Source of the DNA: [Eubacterium] siraeum | GTDB taxonomy: Bacteria; Bacillota; Clostridia; Oscillospirales; Ruminococcaceae | DNA: 64,000 nucleotides | Reading direction: 5' to 3' | Assembly (NCBI GenBank): GCA_025150425.1 | Contig: CP102281.1 | Location: forward strand, 2,418,001 to 2,482,000 | In this document: piece by piece, positions 1 through 9,839 of the stretch | Layout of the letters: each line of letters begins with the position of its first letter | Numbering within the stretch: position 1 is the stretch's first letter | Made by a program: the position numbers and the translations under genes | Notes under the pieces: model-generated | Told to the model about the DNA's origin: nothing | Databases searched by the model: none | The model's input: the letters and a program-made list of their open reading frames with translations, nothing else

Positions 1-5
1 TGATT

Positions 6-31
6 TTCGCCCCTGCGTTTGCAGGGGCGAA
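6..31. terminator. GC-rich hairpin downstream of the ABC-F gene
   Basis: An 11-bp stem (TTCGCCCCTGC and its complement) closes a 4-nt loop just after the stop of the minus-strand ABC-F gene. No clear T-run follows on either strand, so a terminator role is only likely from position. Confidence 0.35.
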
Positions 32-50
32 TTCCTATTATCAGATTTTA

Positions 51-1664
51 TCAGAGCGTGAAACTTCCGCCGTGGTTTGCCTTTCTCCAGTCAACATACT
101 CTTCGTATGTTCCCTGCCTGTCGTAGCAGCCCTTGTCAGCAATTTCTATTATACGGTTTGCGACCGTCTGTACTATCTCATAGTCGTGAGAAGCGAACAG
201 CACGTTGCCCTTGAAGTCCGAAAGACCGTTGTTTACGGCGGTGATGCTTTCAAGGTCGAGGTGGTTTGTAGGTCTGTCGAGGATAAGAACGTTTGACTGG
301 AACAGCATCATGCGTGAGAACATACAGCGTACCTTCTCTCCGCCCGATAAAACGTCGACATTCTTGAATATATCATCGCCGGAGAACAGCATACGTCCTA
401 AGAAGCCACGCAGATATGTTTCGGTTTCGTCCTTTGAATACTGTCTTATCCAGTCAAGGATGGACAGCTTGCAACCGTTGAAGAATGCGCTGTTATCCTG
501 AGGGAAGTAGCTTACGCTTGCGGTGCTTCCCCACTTGATGAAACCCTCGTCCGGTTCTTCTTCGCCCATCAGTATCTTGAACAGTGTGGTAACGGCAATC
601 TCGTTATCGCCAACAAAAGCAATCTTGTCGTTTCTGCCGACAGTAAAGCTGACGTGGTCAAGCACCTTAACGCCGTCAACCGTCTTTGTAAGCCCTTCGA
701 CCTGTAAAATATCCTTGCCTATCTCACGTTCCATATCAAAGCTGATGAACGGATAACGTCTGCTTGACGCAGGCAGTTCCTCTACAGTCAGCTTGTCAAT
801 GAGCTTCTTTCTCGATGTAGCCTGCTTTGACTTGGACTTATTCGCCGAGAAGCGCTGGATAAAGCTCTGTAATTCCTTTATCTTTTCTTCGTTCTTCTTG
901 TTCTGCTGCTTTAACATCTTCTGTATAAGCTGTGAAGATTCATACCAGAACTCGTAGTTTCCGACATACATCTTGATCTTTGTATAGTCTATATCTACCG
1001 TGTGGGTACAAACGTTGTTTAAGAAGTGACGGTCGTGCGATACAACGATAACCGTACCGAAATACTCAGCAAGAAAGTCCTCAAGCCAAGCCACAGCGTC
1101 AATATCAAGGTGGTTCGTAGGCTCGTCCATAAGGATTATATCAGGATTTCCGAAAAGTGCCTGTGCGAGCAGTACCTTGACCTTTTCGTTACCTGCAAGA
1201 CTGCTCATCTGAGCGTACATAATACTCTCGTCAAGACCAAGACCCTGTACGAGCTTTGATGCGTCACTTTCAGCCTCCCAGCCGCCAAGCTCGGCAAATT
1301 CGCCCTCAAGCTCGCTTGCGAGGTTTCCGTCCTCCTCGGTGAAGTCCTCCTTTGCATAAAGAGCATCCTTCTGCTTCATCACCTCATAAAGACGGGGATT
1401 TCCCATTATAACGGTATCCTGAACCGTATATTCGTCATATGCGTAGTGGTCCTGCTTAAGCACCGACATACGCAGACCCTCCTGAACCGTGACCGTACCC
1501 GTTGTAGGCTCGAGCGCACCGCAGAGTATCTTTAAGAATGTGGACTTTCCTGCGCCGTTTGCGCCGATAACACCATAGCAGTTGCCGGCTGTGAACAGCA
1601 GGTTTACGTCCTTGAACAACATCTGTCCGCCGAATGAAAGACTAACGTCCGATACTGTAATCAT
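51..1664 (-). CDS. ABC-F family ATPase (YkpA/YbiT-like) with degenerate second ATPase site
   Basis: A soluble ABC-F protein of 537 aa with two ATP-binding domains and no membrane segments; the family acts on ribosomes rather than in transport. Domain 1 has an intact Walker A (GANGAGKST, about residue 34) and Walker B (ILMDEPTNHLD), but its signature reads LAGNEK instead of LSGGE. The charged linker (about 240-295) contains the Lys-rich region typical of ABC-F. In domain 2 the Walker A reads GDNEIAVTT, lacking the Gly-Lys, and the Walker B reads LILDRPTNHLD, with Arg in place of the catalytic Glu; its signature LSGGEK is intact. Thus only one of the composite sites looks fully catalytic. The start has GAAAGGAAAC upstream. 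The exact subfamily is inferred from length and the LFKILMGE context. Confidence 0.9.
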   Translation of the reverse strand: MITVSDVSLSFGGQMLFKDVNLLFTAGNCYGVIGANGAGKSTFLKILCGALEPTTGTVTVQEGLRMSVLKQDHYAYDEYTVQDTVIMGNPRLYEVMKQKDALYAKEDFTEEDGNLASELEGEFAELGGWEAESDASKLVQGLGLDESIMYAQMSSLAGNEKVKVLLAQALFGNPDIILMDEPTNHLDIDAVAWLEDFLAEYFGTVIVVSHDRHFLNNVCTHTVDIDYTKIKMYVGNYEFWYESSQLIQKMLKQQNKKNEEKIKELQSFIQRFSANKSKSKQATSRKKLIDKLTVEELPASSRRYPFISFDMEREIGKDILQVEGLTKTVDGVKVLDHVSFTVGRNDKIAFVGDNEIAVTTLFKILMGEEEPDEGFIKWGSTASVSYFPQDNSAFFNGCKLSILDWIRQYSKDETETYLRGFLGRMLFSGDDIFKNVDVLSGGEKVRCMFSRMMLFQSNVLILDRPTNHLDLESITAVNNGLSDFKGNVLFASHDYEIVQTVANRIIEIADKGCYDRQGTYEEYVDWRKANHGGSFTL

Positions 1665-1823
1665 TTTTGTTTCCTTTCTCTTTTACACTTTAAATCTTAT
1701 GATTTCCGTACTTTTTCTGTTTCTCGCTTCGTGTTTTAACCATATAGATTTAAGTATATCATATTGCAAGGAATAATGCAAGCAAAACCGCAGAAATAAA
1801 GGAAATTATAGCTTACAGCAGTA

Positions 1824-4800
1824 TTATTGCACGGACAGCTCCATAGTTTCTGCGTCAAGCTCATACGTTGTCACAGAGCCATCGTCATTCTCCGTGCCGA
1901 TGATAAAGCAGGGCTTGTCTGGGTACTTGTTCTGATTTACGCTGATTACACCGTCTACCGTTATCTGCTTGTCGAGCATTACATTGATAAAAGTCCACGC
2001 CCTTTTGCTGCTCTTATTATATGTGTCTGTGATTCCGTACATTCCCGTTCCGTCGCCGAAGCCAAGCATAAAGATGCTCTTCCCTTCTCCCGCCGTATAA
2101 GTGTTTACATAGCTCTCCTCCATATCTTCGTCAAGGCTGTACACGCTTAAGCAGTCATAGCCGTCATCATAGACGGTGGCACCGCCGTTGTTTTTATTGC
2201 CGTACTTCACAAGCCGCAGAGGGAACACGGCCTTCTTGTTTCTATACGAGTCGATATTTATAAAGCTCACTCGTCCCTCATAGGTATACGTCTTGCCGTT
2301 ATCAAGATTCACGCAGACCGTTTTATCAGCATTGCCGTCCGGGTAAGAAATAAGATTTTCCGCAATAAAGCTGAATCTGTCGTCCTCCTTTTCGAACACC
2401 TGCTCCTGCGTTATAAGGTCAAATATTCTTACTCCGTTCATATCCGAAACCGCCAGCTTATCGCCGTTTCTGTTAATTCCGATGCCGTCGGCGCTTTTCT
2501 CTGTTTCAATATTGCTGAGCAGTATTTTTCCGTGAGCACCGTATATATTATATCTGCCGTCCTCATTGCCATCTCCGATTATATATCCGAAGTATTGCAA
2601 TCTGTCAAGCGTCCTGTCGCCTTTCACAAACGGAGTGCCGTCAAGGTTCAGATAGTAATTCACTGTTTCAGAGTTTTTGCCCGTTTCGTCATACATAAGA
2701 ACGCTGAGCGTCACTGCCTTGCCTTCTGTTATGCAAGGGCTCATATAACTCTGATCTACGCTGTTGCTCACATAGTATTCCTCATAATGACGGTTTCCGT
2801 ACCTGTCTGTATAATAAAGCCTTTCGCCGTCATCTGCAACAAAAATATAATTCTCTATATTTTGCGTTATTTTGGGCGTGCTTTCATAATATACGGCACC
2901 TGCGTAGAAATCAAGCGGCGAATAACCGTTTGCCGCACTATTGCCGGCATTGCACATTCCGCTTATTCCTTCCATCTCCGCCTTGCCGTGGAGATCATTT
3001 ACCGTTACACCGATAAGCTCGGGTGTATAGCCGTTATAATCATAGCCGTTTTTGTTATTTATGTATGTCTTAGATACAAAATATCCGTCAGGCGACATTG
3101 CACTTACAAATTCGTACTTTGCCTCAAGTGCGACCTTGCCGTCCTTTCCGATAAATCCTGTTTTGCCGTTCTCAGCCGCCAGATAAGCCATATAGCCGTT
3201 TTCCATCGGCTGAATATCATACTTTGTAGTCAGCAGTACGTTCATATCCCTGTCATAGCAGGTGAAGCTGCCGTCATCGTTTCTTATTACCACGCTTCCG
3301 CTGTTTTCGCTTATTCTCGGCTTGTTTTCATACTGAGCCAACAGCTGACCGTACTTGTCGTAGATATAATACTTGTCATAGTCAAAGCACATCAGCCTGT
3401 CGCCGTATGCCTTTGCGTACACGAATTTTCCTATGCTCTTTCCGTATGCCGTGTAATATTCGGCAAGGGAATTACTGTCCTTGGTTTTGTAGAAATCGTT
3501 TCCCAGAACCGTAAATGCCCTCTCGTACACCGCATATACATGACCGCTGTTCCTGTCTGCCATAGCATACTTTTTCCTGATTTTATCCTGTTTGCCCGAA
3601 TCTTTTTCACGGTCGGAACTGAACGATGCAATATACAGCTTATCACCGTATTCATTAAGATTGAAGCTGACGGAGGATGAAACCGTCAGCACAGGGCAAA
3701 GCCTGTTATCGTATATCACCGTCTGACTGGGCTTATTGCTTTGTATAAGGTCGCAGGCTGTGTATTCGTTCATTGAATATCTCTCAGACGAGCCTTGCAA
3801 CACCGTTTTATTGCCGAACAGATCTTTTACCGCAGTATGCTCCTCCTCGCAGTATCTTATAAGCCTTGCACTGTCCGTATCAATTACCGATGCGTTGACA
3901 AGTTCGTTTTCCGTATCGGTACTTATAAGTGTTTCTCCGGAAGCCACTATTCTGCCGCTTAAAGTGTGGCTGTTGCAGACGATAAAATATCCGTCATCTA
4001 TACGGTAATCGCAATACTGCGGATTGTACTTTCTGTATACCTCGTTGTATGATTTTGCGTTTTTCGCTACAGGTATCATATCGCTGTAAGTATAATCCCA
4101 CATATCTTCGTCCGAAGTATTGCCTGCGATCTCGGAGAAATAGAAATCCCCCAGAAACATATTCTCCCCGTCAAACTTTTCAAAATCCTCAGGGTCGTAC
4201 CAGCTATGCACTGTATCCGCAAACATCAGCTTGTCGGACGCATAGCTAAGCCTTCCTATTACCGTATTTCCGCTCATATCTATGACGGAATACTCCGTGC
4301 CGCTTTTTACATAGGCGTAGCCATCCGCATAATATCCGCTTGCACCGTCAAACTTTGCGTCCGTCACCTTTTCGCCGTTTGTGTTGATATATCCTAATTT
4401 TGCATTATCATAAAACGGCGCAAGTCCGCAGTTGAACGAGCCGAATTGGAAGTTGCTCTCAAACTGCTTTCCGCTTGCGGTATATCCGCAGTATTTTCCC
4501 TTTTCATAAACGCAGGCATAACCGCTCATATCAAATCCGCTTACAATGTGCGAACCCGTTGAACACAGATATATTTCGTTTGCGTTATCGCAAAGCAGAA
4601 CATCTCTGATAAAGCCCTTATCATCTCTTTTGAGCAGTACCGCACCGCTGTCATAAGACTTTATATCAGAACCGCACAGGTACTCTCCGCCGACCTGTTC
4701 AAGCGTATCGGCTTTGAGCAGCTTTGCTTTATACAGTTTGCTGTCGTCATCAATGCCGTCACAGACGATGAGCAGCTTTCCGCTTTTTGCAATGCGGTCG

Positions 4801-5630
4801 TAGTAGTCGGTAAGTTGTGTACCGTCCGCCGAGAACACGGCATACTCCCTTGTAAAGTCAAGCGTTGTTTCATCTTTTCTTTCCGCTTGTCTGAAGCCGA
4901 TATATTTATCATCGTATATTGAAAGAATTCCCGTGCCGTTTGCAAGTTCGGTCACTTTTCCGTCGGAACTGAGAAGGCTGTATATTATATAATAATAGCC
5001 CCTTCCGCCCTCAAGTTCCGGCATCATCAAAGTATACGCAAACGCATAACCGCTGTCGTTCATATCCGAGGCATAGCTGAACATTCTGCCGTCAAACGCT
5101 TTTCTTCCCCTGCTGTCGACAAATCCGACATTGCCGTTTTCGTCCGTGACCTTAGCAAGTCCCTTATCCGAAAAGCTCCCTGCAAAGCTGTACTGCGGCT
5201 GTGCTACAAACTCGCCGTCCTTTTTTATGTATCCGAACTTTCCGTCAACCGCAACGGGCGCAACGTCGTTTGTATCCTCGTTAAAGGCATAAGCCGCACT
5301 GTACTGCGGTTTCAGCGTGGTGCTTCCGCTTTTGTCGGCATAGCCCCACTTCCCGTCAATGCACACGGGTGTCACCGATTGTATGAACAGCTTGTCGCCC
5401 GTGCCGCAAAGCGTTTCCGTTTTTTCGCCGTACATTCCGAATATATCAAATACAAACACCGCAAGGCTTGCCGCACCCAGTGCCAGCACACCTGCCGCAC
5501 CGCCTATTATCGCACCGACAGGACTTTTCTTCTTTTCCTGCGGTGTTTCACCCGTAAAAGCCGCACAGAACGGGCAGAATTTTACGTTTTCATCTATTTC
5601 TCGTTTGCAGTTGGGACATATTTTACTCAT
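1824..5630 (-). CDS. Zinc-ribbon, membrane-anchored WG-repeat protein (copy A)
   Basis: A 1268-aa protein. The N-terminus has a zinc ribbon, CPNCKRE...FCPFC, followed by one membrane segment at about residues 36-60 (Ala/Gly-rich, AAGVLALGAASLAVFVF). The rest is a long series of WG-type repeats, for example KWGYADKSGSTTLKPQY and KFGYIKKDGEFVAQPQY, expected to form beta-rich extracytoplasmic domains; ligand unknown. I start it at the ATG with AAAGG upstream, 13 codons inside the longest frame. It lies 13 bp downstream of a paralogue and is probably cotranscribed. The first ~497 residues are nearly identical to copy B while the C-terminal ~770 differ, with short conserved patches. Function is not known for the family. 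Confidence 0.8.
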   Translation of the reverse strand: MSKICPNCKREIDENVKFCPFCAAFTGETPQEKKKSPVGAIIGGAAGVLALGAASLAVFVFDIFGMYGEKTETLCGTGDKLFIQSVTPVCIDGKWGYADKSGSTTLKPQYSAAYAFNEDTNDVAPVAVDGKFGYIKKDGEFVAQPQYSFAGSFSDKGLAKVTDENGNVGFVDSRGRKAFDGRMFSYASDMNDSGYAFAYTLMMPELEGGRGYYYIIYSLLSSDGKVTELANGTGILSIYDDKYIGFRQAERKDETTLDFTREYAVFSADGTQLTDYYDRIAKSGKLLIVCDGIDDDSKLYKAKLLKADTLEQVGGEYLCGSDIKSYDSGAVLLKRDDKGFIRDVLLCDNANEIYLCSTGSHIVSGFDMSGYACVYEKGKYCGYTASGKQFESNFQFGSFNCGLAPFYDNAKLGYINTNGEKVTDAKFDGASGYYADGYAYVKSGTEYSVIDMSGNTVIGRLSYASDKLMFADTVHSWYDPEDFEKFDGENMFLGDFYFSEIAGNTSDEDMWDYTYSDMIPVAKNAKSYNEVYRKYNPQYCDYRIDDGYFIVCNSHTLSGRIVASGETLISTDTENELVNASVIDTDSARLIRYCEEEHTAVKDLFGNKTVLQGSSERYSMNEYTACDLIQSNKPSQTVIYDNRLCPVLTVSSSVSFNLNEYGDKLYIASFSSDREKDSGKQDKIRKKYAMADRNSGHVYAVYERAFTVLGNDFYKTKDSNSLAEYYTAYGKSIGKFVYAKAYGDRLMCFDYDKYYIYDKYGQLLAQYENKPRISENSGSVVIRNDDGSFTCYDRDMNVLLTTKYDIQPMENGYMAYLAAENGKTGFIGKDGKVALEAKYEFVSAMSPDGYFVSKTYINNKNGYDYNGYTPELIGVTVNDLHGKAEMEGISGMCNAGNSAANGYSPLDFYAGAVYYESTPKITQNIENYIFVADDGERLYYTDRYGNRHYEEYYVSNSVDQSYMSPCITEGKAVTLSVLMYDETGKNSETVNYYLNLDGTPFVKGDRTLDRLQYFGYIIGDGNEDGRYNIYGAHGKILLSNIETEKSADGIGINRNGDKLAVSDMNGVRIFDLITQEQVFEKEDDRFSFIAENLISYPDGNADKTVCVNLDNGKTYTYEGRVSFINIDSYRNKKAVFPLRLVKYGNKNNGGATVYDDGYDCLSVYSLDEDMEESYVNTYTAGEGKSIFMLGFGDGTGMYGITDTYNKSSKRAWTFINVMLDKQITVDGVISVNQNKYPDKPCFIIGTENDDGSVTTYELDAETMELSVQ
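4141..5630. repeat. 1.49-kb near-identical direct repeat, copy A
   Basis: This stretch matches 7925-9414 at a constant offset of 3784 bp with only scattered substitutions and no visible indel. It covers the zinc ribbon, membrane segment and first WG repeats of the two tandem genes. Confidence 0.9.
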
Positions 5631-5643
5631 TGTTGTTTGCCTT

Positions 5644-8600
5644 TCATTCTGCTTGTTCCATCGTTTCAAGATCGGTACTTAATTTGTATGCCGTCCTTTT
5701 TCCGCTTTCGTCATATATGCCTATCCACACCTCATTATCCTGCACGCTGAACTCGGACACATTTTCAAAATACTTTTCGTTGCCGTTCCAAGCGTTCACA
5801 AGCCTTATGTTGCGTACTGCGGTATCATCAATACGGTCGATATATGCGTACAGCCCGCTTCCGCTACTGTAATCGTCAACTATATACAGTATCCCGTCGT
5901 CCGAAGAATAGGTCCTTACAAGCTTCACTTCCATATTTTCGTCTATCTGATACACATTCAGCTCCCAAAGTGCAGGATAAAGATAGTTTATCTGATTGAG
6001 CAGATACGAAAATGTGCAGCACATAAGCGGATATTCGGCATTTTCGGTTATATGCCCTTCGCTGTTATTGCCGGGATTTCTGAACACGACACGGTCGCCC
6101 GGAAGTTCAAAACTCTTTTTGGTGTCAAGGTCAATGAAAATATATGACCATCCTCCTGCCGCTTCATTGTAGACGCCTGTCTTTATCAGATTTTCGTAAA
6201 TAAAATCAACATTTGAACCGTCGGTATCGGGCTTATATATTATCTCTCCTGTAGTCTTGTCGTACACGATTGCACTTCCGGTATAGCTTTTGACCAGTAC
6301 ACTGTTTCCGACAATGCTTATCGCTTCGATGCTGTCAGGGTCTTTGATGTCTTTGAGCGTCAGCATCACAGAGCCATCCGTGTTATATAAATCGGCAGGC
6401 TCTTTGTTATCCGAAATACCGATAATATATTTATTGTGTATAAGCTTCAGCCTGCGTCCGTTGCGGTACAGCCTCTCGCCGTTCAGATTCAGCAATATAC
6501 ATTGCGAATATCCCTCATCGTTATAATACTCAGCCGTTACACAAAGAGTATTGCCGTTGACCGATACCGGCATAAAATCAAATCCGATATATTCATATTC
6601 CTCAAACAGCTCATTCCCGTAAAAATCGGTCGGCACTTTACCGTAATCATTCTGTGGCAGAATCTGAATATTGCTGAATTCTACATTTTCATATTCTGCG
6701 AATTTATCAGCGTAATATCTGTATCCGTCAAAATAGCCGTACAACGATTTGCTGTCAAATGCACTGTTTGCTATATCGCACACGTTCTGCGTTTTCTCAA
6801 TGACAGCGTTACCACCCTTATCTTCTATCGTCACTGTGTAATTGATTTCGGTCGTATCATAAGTAATCTCACTGCTGCTTATTGTTTTTGAAACAAAATA
6901 TCCGTCCGGCGTCATTTCGGTAACACAGTCATACTTCGGCTCTATAGCTGTCTTTCCGTCTGCAAACAGGAATCCTATCTTTCCCTTTTCGTTGTCCGCA
7001 AACGAGCAGTATCCGTTTTCTATCGGCTGAATATCATACTTTGTAGTCAGCAGTACGTTCATATCCCTGTCGTAGCAGGTGTATGTGCCGTCATCATTTT
7101 TCAGCACCATATTACCGTTGTATTCACTTATCTTCGGCTTTGTATCGTATTCTCCGAGCAGGTTCGCATAACGGTCATAAAGATAGTATTTATTGTTGTC
7201 AAAGCAAAGCAATCTGTCGCCGTATGCTTTTACATATGAATATGTTCCTATTTCCGCACCGTAGCCCGTCCTTACCTTATAACCGCTTTCGCCGTAAGGT
7301 TCACGGATAAAATAATCTCCCTCAAATTCAAGAGCATCACTCGTATATAGCTTTCTTCCGTTGCCGCCGTCTATTATTGCGCTACAGCTTTCGCTTCCGG
7401 CATATTCGATATTTTTCACATATAATAAACTGCCGTAGCAGGCTATACTCATTGACGTGTTCGACCTCAGAGTGACAGTAGGCTCAAAATTATTATCATA
7501 TATCAGAAACTGCCGTGCAACACGGTTGCCGCTCCGTAAATCGAGTGCCGTGAAACCGTTTGAGTTTACACTGTTATAACCGATAAGAACATACTTGTTT
7601 GCAAACATATCCTCAAGATATGAGGTTTTATCGATACTGTAACGTAGCAACGGCGCAGAACCTATGCGTATGCCGTTTGCATTGCTGATTTCCTTTTCTT
7701 CGTTTATTTTTCCGTCCGGTGTCATAATAAACCTTGTGAGCTTATTGACATTATGTATAAGAAAATACCCGTCACTGCCAAGCCTTCCGCTGTCGGCTCT
7801 CCTGTAAACAGAAGCGATTTCCGTATCGGCATTCCTGCTTTCTATCATCATTCTTTCTTTTATCAGCTTTGCGTTACTTTTATTATATATGCTTGAACTC
7901 ATATCTGCGGTATTGCTTACATAATAGAAATCTCCTACGAACATATTCTCCCCGTCAAACTTTTCAAAGTCCTCAGGGTCGTACCAGCTATGCACGGTAT
8001 CCGCAAACATCAGCTTGTCGGACGCATAGTTAAGCCTTCCTATTACCGTATTTCCGCTCATATCTATGACGGAATACTCAGTGCCGCTTTTTACATAAGC
8101 ATAGCCGTCCGCATAATATCCGCTTGCACCGTCAAACTTTGCATCAGTCACCTTTTCGCCGTTTGTGTTGATATATCCTATTTTAGCATTATCGTAGTAA
8201 GGCGCAAGTCCGCAGTTGAACGAGCCGAATTGATTATCGCTCTCAAACTGCTTTCCGCTTGCGGTATATCCGCAGTATTTTCCCTTTTCATAAACGCAGG
8301 CATAGCCGCTCATATCAAATCCGCTTACAATGTGCGAACCTGTTGAACAAAAATATATTTCGTTTGCGTTATCGCAAAGCAGAACATCTCTGATAAAGCC
8401 CTTATCATCTCTTTTGAGCAGTACCGCCCCGCTGTCGTAAGACTTTATATCGGCACCGCACAGATACTCTCCTCCGACCTGTTCAAGCGTATCGGCTTTG
8501 AGCAGCTTTGCTTTATACAGCTTGCTGTCGTCATCAATGCCGTCACAGACGATGAGCAGCTTTCCGCTTTTTGCAATGCGGTCGTAGTAGTCGGTAAGTT

Positions 8601-9414
8601 GTGTACCGTCCGCCGAGAACACGGCATACTCCCTTGTAAAGTCAAGCGTTGTTTCATCTTTTCTTTCCGCTTGTCTGAAGCCGATATATTTATCATCGTA
8701 TATTGAAAGAATTCCCGTGCCGTTTGCAAGTTCGGTCACTTTTCCGTCGGAACTGAGAAGGCTGTATATTATATAATAATAGCCCCTTCCGCCCTCAAGT
8801 TCCGGCATCATCAAAGTATACGCAAACGCATAACCGCTGTCGTTCATATCCGAGGCATAGCTGAACATTCTGCCGTCAAACGCTTTTCTTCCCCTGCTGT
8901 CGACAAATCCGACATTGCCGTTTTCGTCCGTGACCTTAGCAAGTCCCTTATCCGAAAAGCTCCCTGCAAAGCTGTACTGCGGCTGTGCTACAAACTCGCC
9001 GTCCTTTTTTATGTATCCGAACTTTCCGTCAACCGCAACGGGCGCAACGTCGTTTGTATCCTCGTTAAAGGCATAAGCCGCACTGTACTGCGGTTTCAGC
9101 GTGGTGCTTCCGCTTTTGTCGGCATAGCCCCACTTCCCGTCAATGCACACGGGTGTCACCGATTGTATGAACAGCTTGTCGCCCGTGCCGTAAAGCGTTT
9201 CCGTTTTATCGCCGTACATTCCGAATATATCAAATACAAACACCGCAAGGCTTGCCGCTCCGAGCGCCAGCACACCTGCCGCACCGCCTATTATCGCACC
9301 GACAGGGCTTTTCTTCTTTTCCTGCGGTGTTTCACCCGTAAAAGCCGCACAGAACGGGCAGAATTTTACGTTTTCGTCTATTTCTCGTTTGCAGTTGGGA
9401 CATATTTTACTCAT
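5644..9414 (-). CDS. Zinc-ribbon, membrane-anchored WG-repeat protein (copy B)
   Basis: A 1256-aa paralogue of the downstream gene with the same architecture: zinc ribbon (four Cys in two CPxC pairs), one membrane segment, then WG-type repeats. Its N-terminal ~497 residues differ from copy A at only a handful of positions; after the DGENMF motif the two diverge strongly. A patch encoding CYDRDMNVLLTTKYDIQP is again almost identical at DNA level, as expected from gene conversion. The ATG follows GGAGAAAAAAT. The upstream 57-codon gene ends 36 bp before this start, so the three may be one transcription unit. Role unknown; membrane anchoring and repeats suggest a surface or envelope protein. Confidence 0.8.
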   Translation of the reverse strand: MSKICPNCKREIDENVKFCPFCAAFTGETPQEKKKSPVGAIIGGAAGVLALGAASLAVFVFDIFGMYGDKTETLYGTGDKLFIQSVTPVCIDGKWGYADKSGSTTLKPQYSAAYAFNEDTNDVAPVAVDGKFGYIKKDGEFVAQPQYSFAGSFSDKGLAKVTDENGNVGFVDSRGRKAFDGRMFSYASDMNDSGYAFAYTLMMPELEGGRGYYYIIYSLLSSDGKVTELANGTGILSIYDDKYIGFRQAERKDETTLDFTREYAVFSADGTQLTDYYDRIAKSGKLLIVCDGIDDDSKLYKAKLLKADTLEQVGGEYLCGADIKSYDSGAVLLKRDDKGFIRDVLLCDNANEIYFCSTGSHIVSGFDMSGYACVYEKGKYCGYTASGKQFESDNQFGSFNCGLAPYYDNAKIGYINTNGEKVTDAKFDGASGYYADGYAYVKSGTEYSVIDMSGNTVIGRLNYASDKLMFADTVHSWYDPEDFEKFDGENMFVGDFYYVSNTADMSSSIYNKSNAKLIKERMMIESRNADTEIASVYRRADSGRLGSDGYFLIHNVNKLTRFIMTPDGKINEEKEISNANGIRIGSAPLLRYSIDKTSYLEDMFANKYVLIGYNSVNSNGFTALDLRSGNRVARQFLIYDNNFEPTVTLRSNTSMSIACYGSLLYVKNIEYAGSESCSAIIDGGNGRKLYTSDALEFEGDYFIREPYGESGYKVRTGYGAEIGTYSYVKAYGDRLLCFDNNKYYLYDRYANLLGEYDTKPKISEYNGNMVLKNDDGTYTCYDRDMNVLLTTKYDIQPIENGYCSFADNEKGKIGFLFADGKTAIEPKYDCVTEMTPDGYFVSKTISSSEITYDTTEINYTVTIEDKGGNAVIEKTQNVCDIANSAFDSKSLYGYFDGYRYYADKFAEYENVEFSNIQILPQNDYGKVPTDFYGNELFEEYEYIGFDFMPVSVNGNTLCVTAEYYNDEGYSQCILLNLNGERLYRNGRRLKLIHNKYIIGISDNKEPADLYNTDGSVMLTLKDIKDPDSIEAISIVGNSVLVKSYTGSAIVYDKTTGEIIYKPDTDGSNVDFIYENLIKTGVYNEAAGGWSYIFIDLDTKKSFELPGDRVVFRNPGNNSEGHITENAEYPLMCCTFSYLLNQINYLYPALWELNVYQIDENMEVKLVRTYSSDDGILYIVDDYSSGSGLYAYIDRIDDTAVRNIRLVNAWNGNEKYFENVSEFSVQDNEVWIGIYDESGKRTAYKLSTDLETMEQAE
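7925..9414. repeat. 1.49-kb near-identical direct repeat, copy B
   Basis: Partner of 4141-5630. The break in similarity is abrupt, immediately after the shared DGENMF coding region. Confidence 0.9.
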
Positions 9415-9450
9415 ATTTTTTCTCCGTTATATCTGTCTTAATTTATAATC

Positions 9451-9624
9451 TCAGCACACTCTTTGATTTACATATCGTGCGATGACCTTTCCGTAAGGCT
9501 GAAGTACATTACGCACATACGAAAGACTGTCGCAGTCCTTTTCAATAAATGAATCTGTTTTAGAAACGTATTTCATACGCTTTGGATAAGCATATGTCTG
9601 TTCGATTTTCACGGTATAGATCAT
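9451..9624 (-). CDS. Small hypothetical protein, 57 aa
   Basis: A 57-codon frame beginning MIYTVKIEQTYAYPKRMKYV and ending QRVC. It is supported by a near-perfect ribosome site (GGGAGGAGG, six bases before ATG) and a sigma-A-like promoter at a suitable distance. No membrane segment or known motif is visible; the product is basic with aromatic residues near the N-terminus. It sits just upstream of the two WG-repeat genes and could be the first gene of their operon. Function not recognised. Confidence 0.7.
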   Translation of the reverse strand: MIYTVKIEQTYAYPKRMKYVSKTDSFIEKDCDSLSYVRNVLQPYGKVIARYVNQRVC

Positions 9625-9662
9625 ATTTTCCTCCTCCCGTAAATTTCCTGCTTACTATAAAT

Positions 9663-9691
9663 ATTCTATCACAAACAAAATTTCTTCACAA
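9663..9691 (-). promoter_or_regulatory. Sigma-A-like promoter of the 57-aa gene
   Basis: Read on the minus strand: TTGTGA, 17 bp, TAGAAT, followed about 38 bp later by the GGGAGGAGG ribosome site. Confidence 0.6.
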
Positions 9692-9705
9692 TAGAAAACC
9701 TGAAA

Positions 9706-9744
9706 CTGTAACTAATTTGTAACTATTTGTTACCGTTTTGTAAC
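9706..9744 (-). promoter_or_regulatory. Four phased TTACA direct repeats (PhoP-box-like)
   Basis: On the minus strand the elements GTTACAA, GTAACAA, GTTACAA and GTTACAG start at intervals of 11, 10 and 11 bp and end 14 bp upstream of the -35 box. Spacing of one helical turn and the TT(A/C/T)ACA-like core resemble the Pho boxes bound by PhoP-type response regulators. The regulator's identity is inferred. Confidence 0.5.
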
Positions 9745-9839
9745 CTTAGGCTCGGATTGTTATGATAAGCCCGGACCCGCCGCTTTGTTGTGCTATACTC
9801 ATAAACAACAAGCCGTTTAAAATAAAATTGACAAAACGC

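Noticed and set aside
2532-3680. 382-codon open frame on the plus strand opposite WG-repeat gene A
   Set aside because: No ribosome site; it is antisense to a convincing repeat protein and its reading comes from the codon bias of the minus strand.
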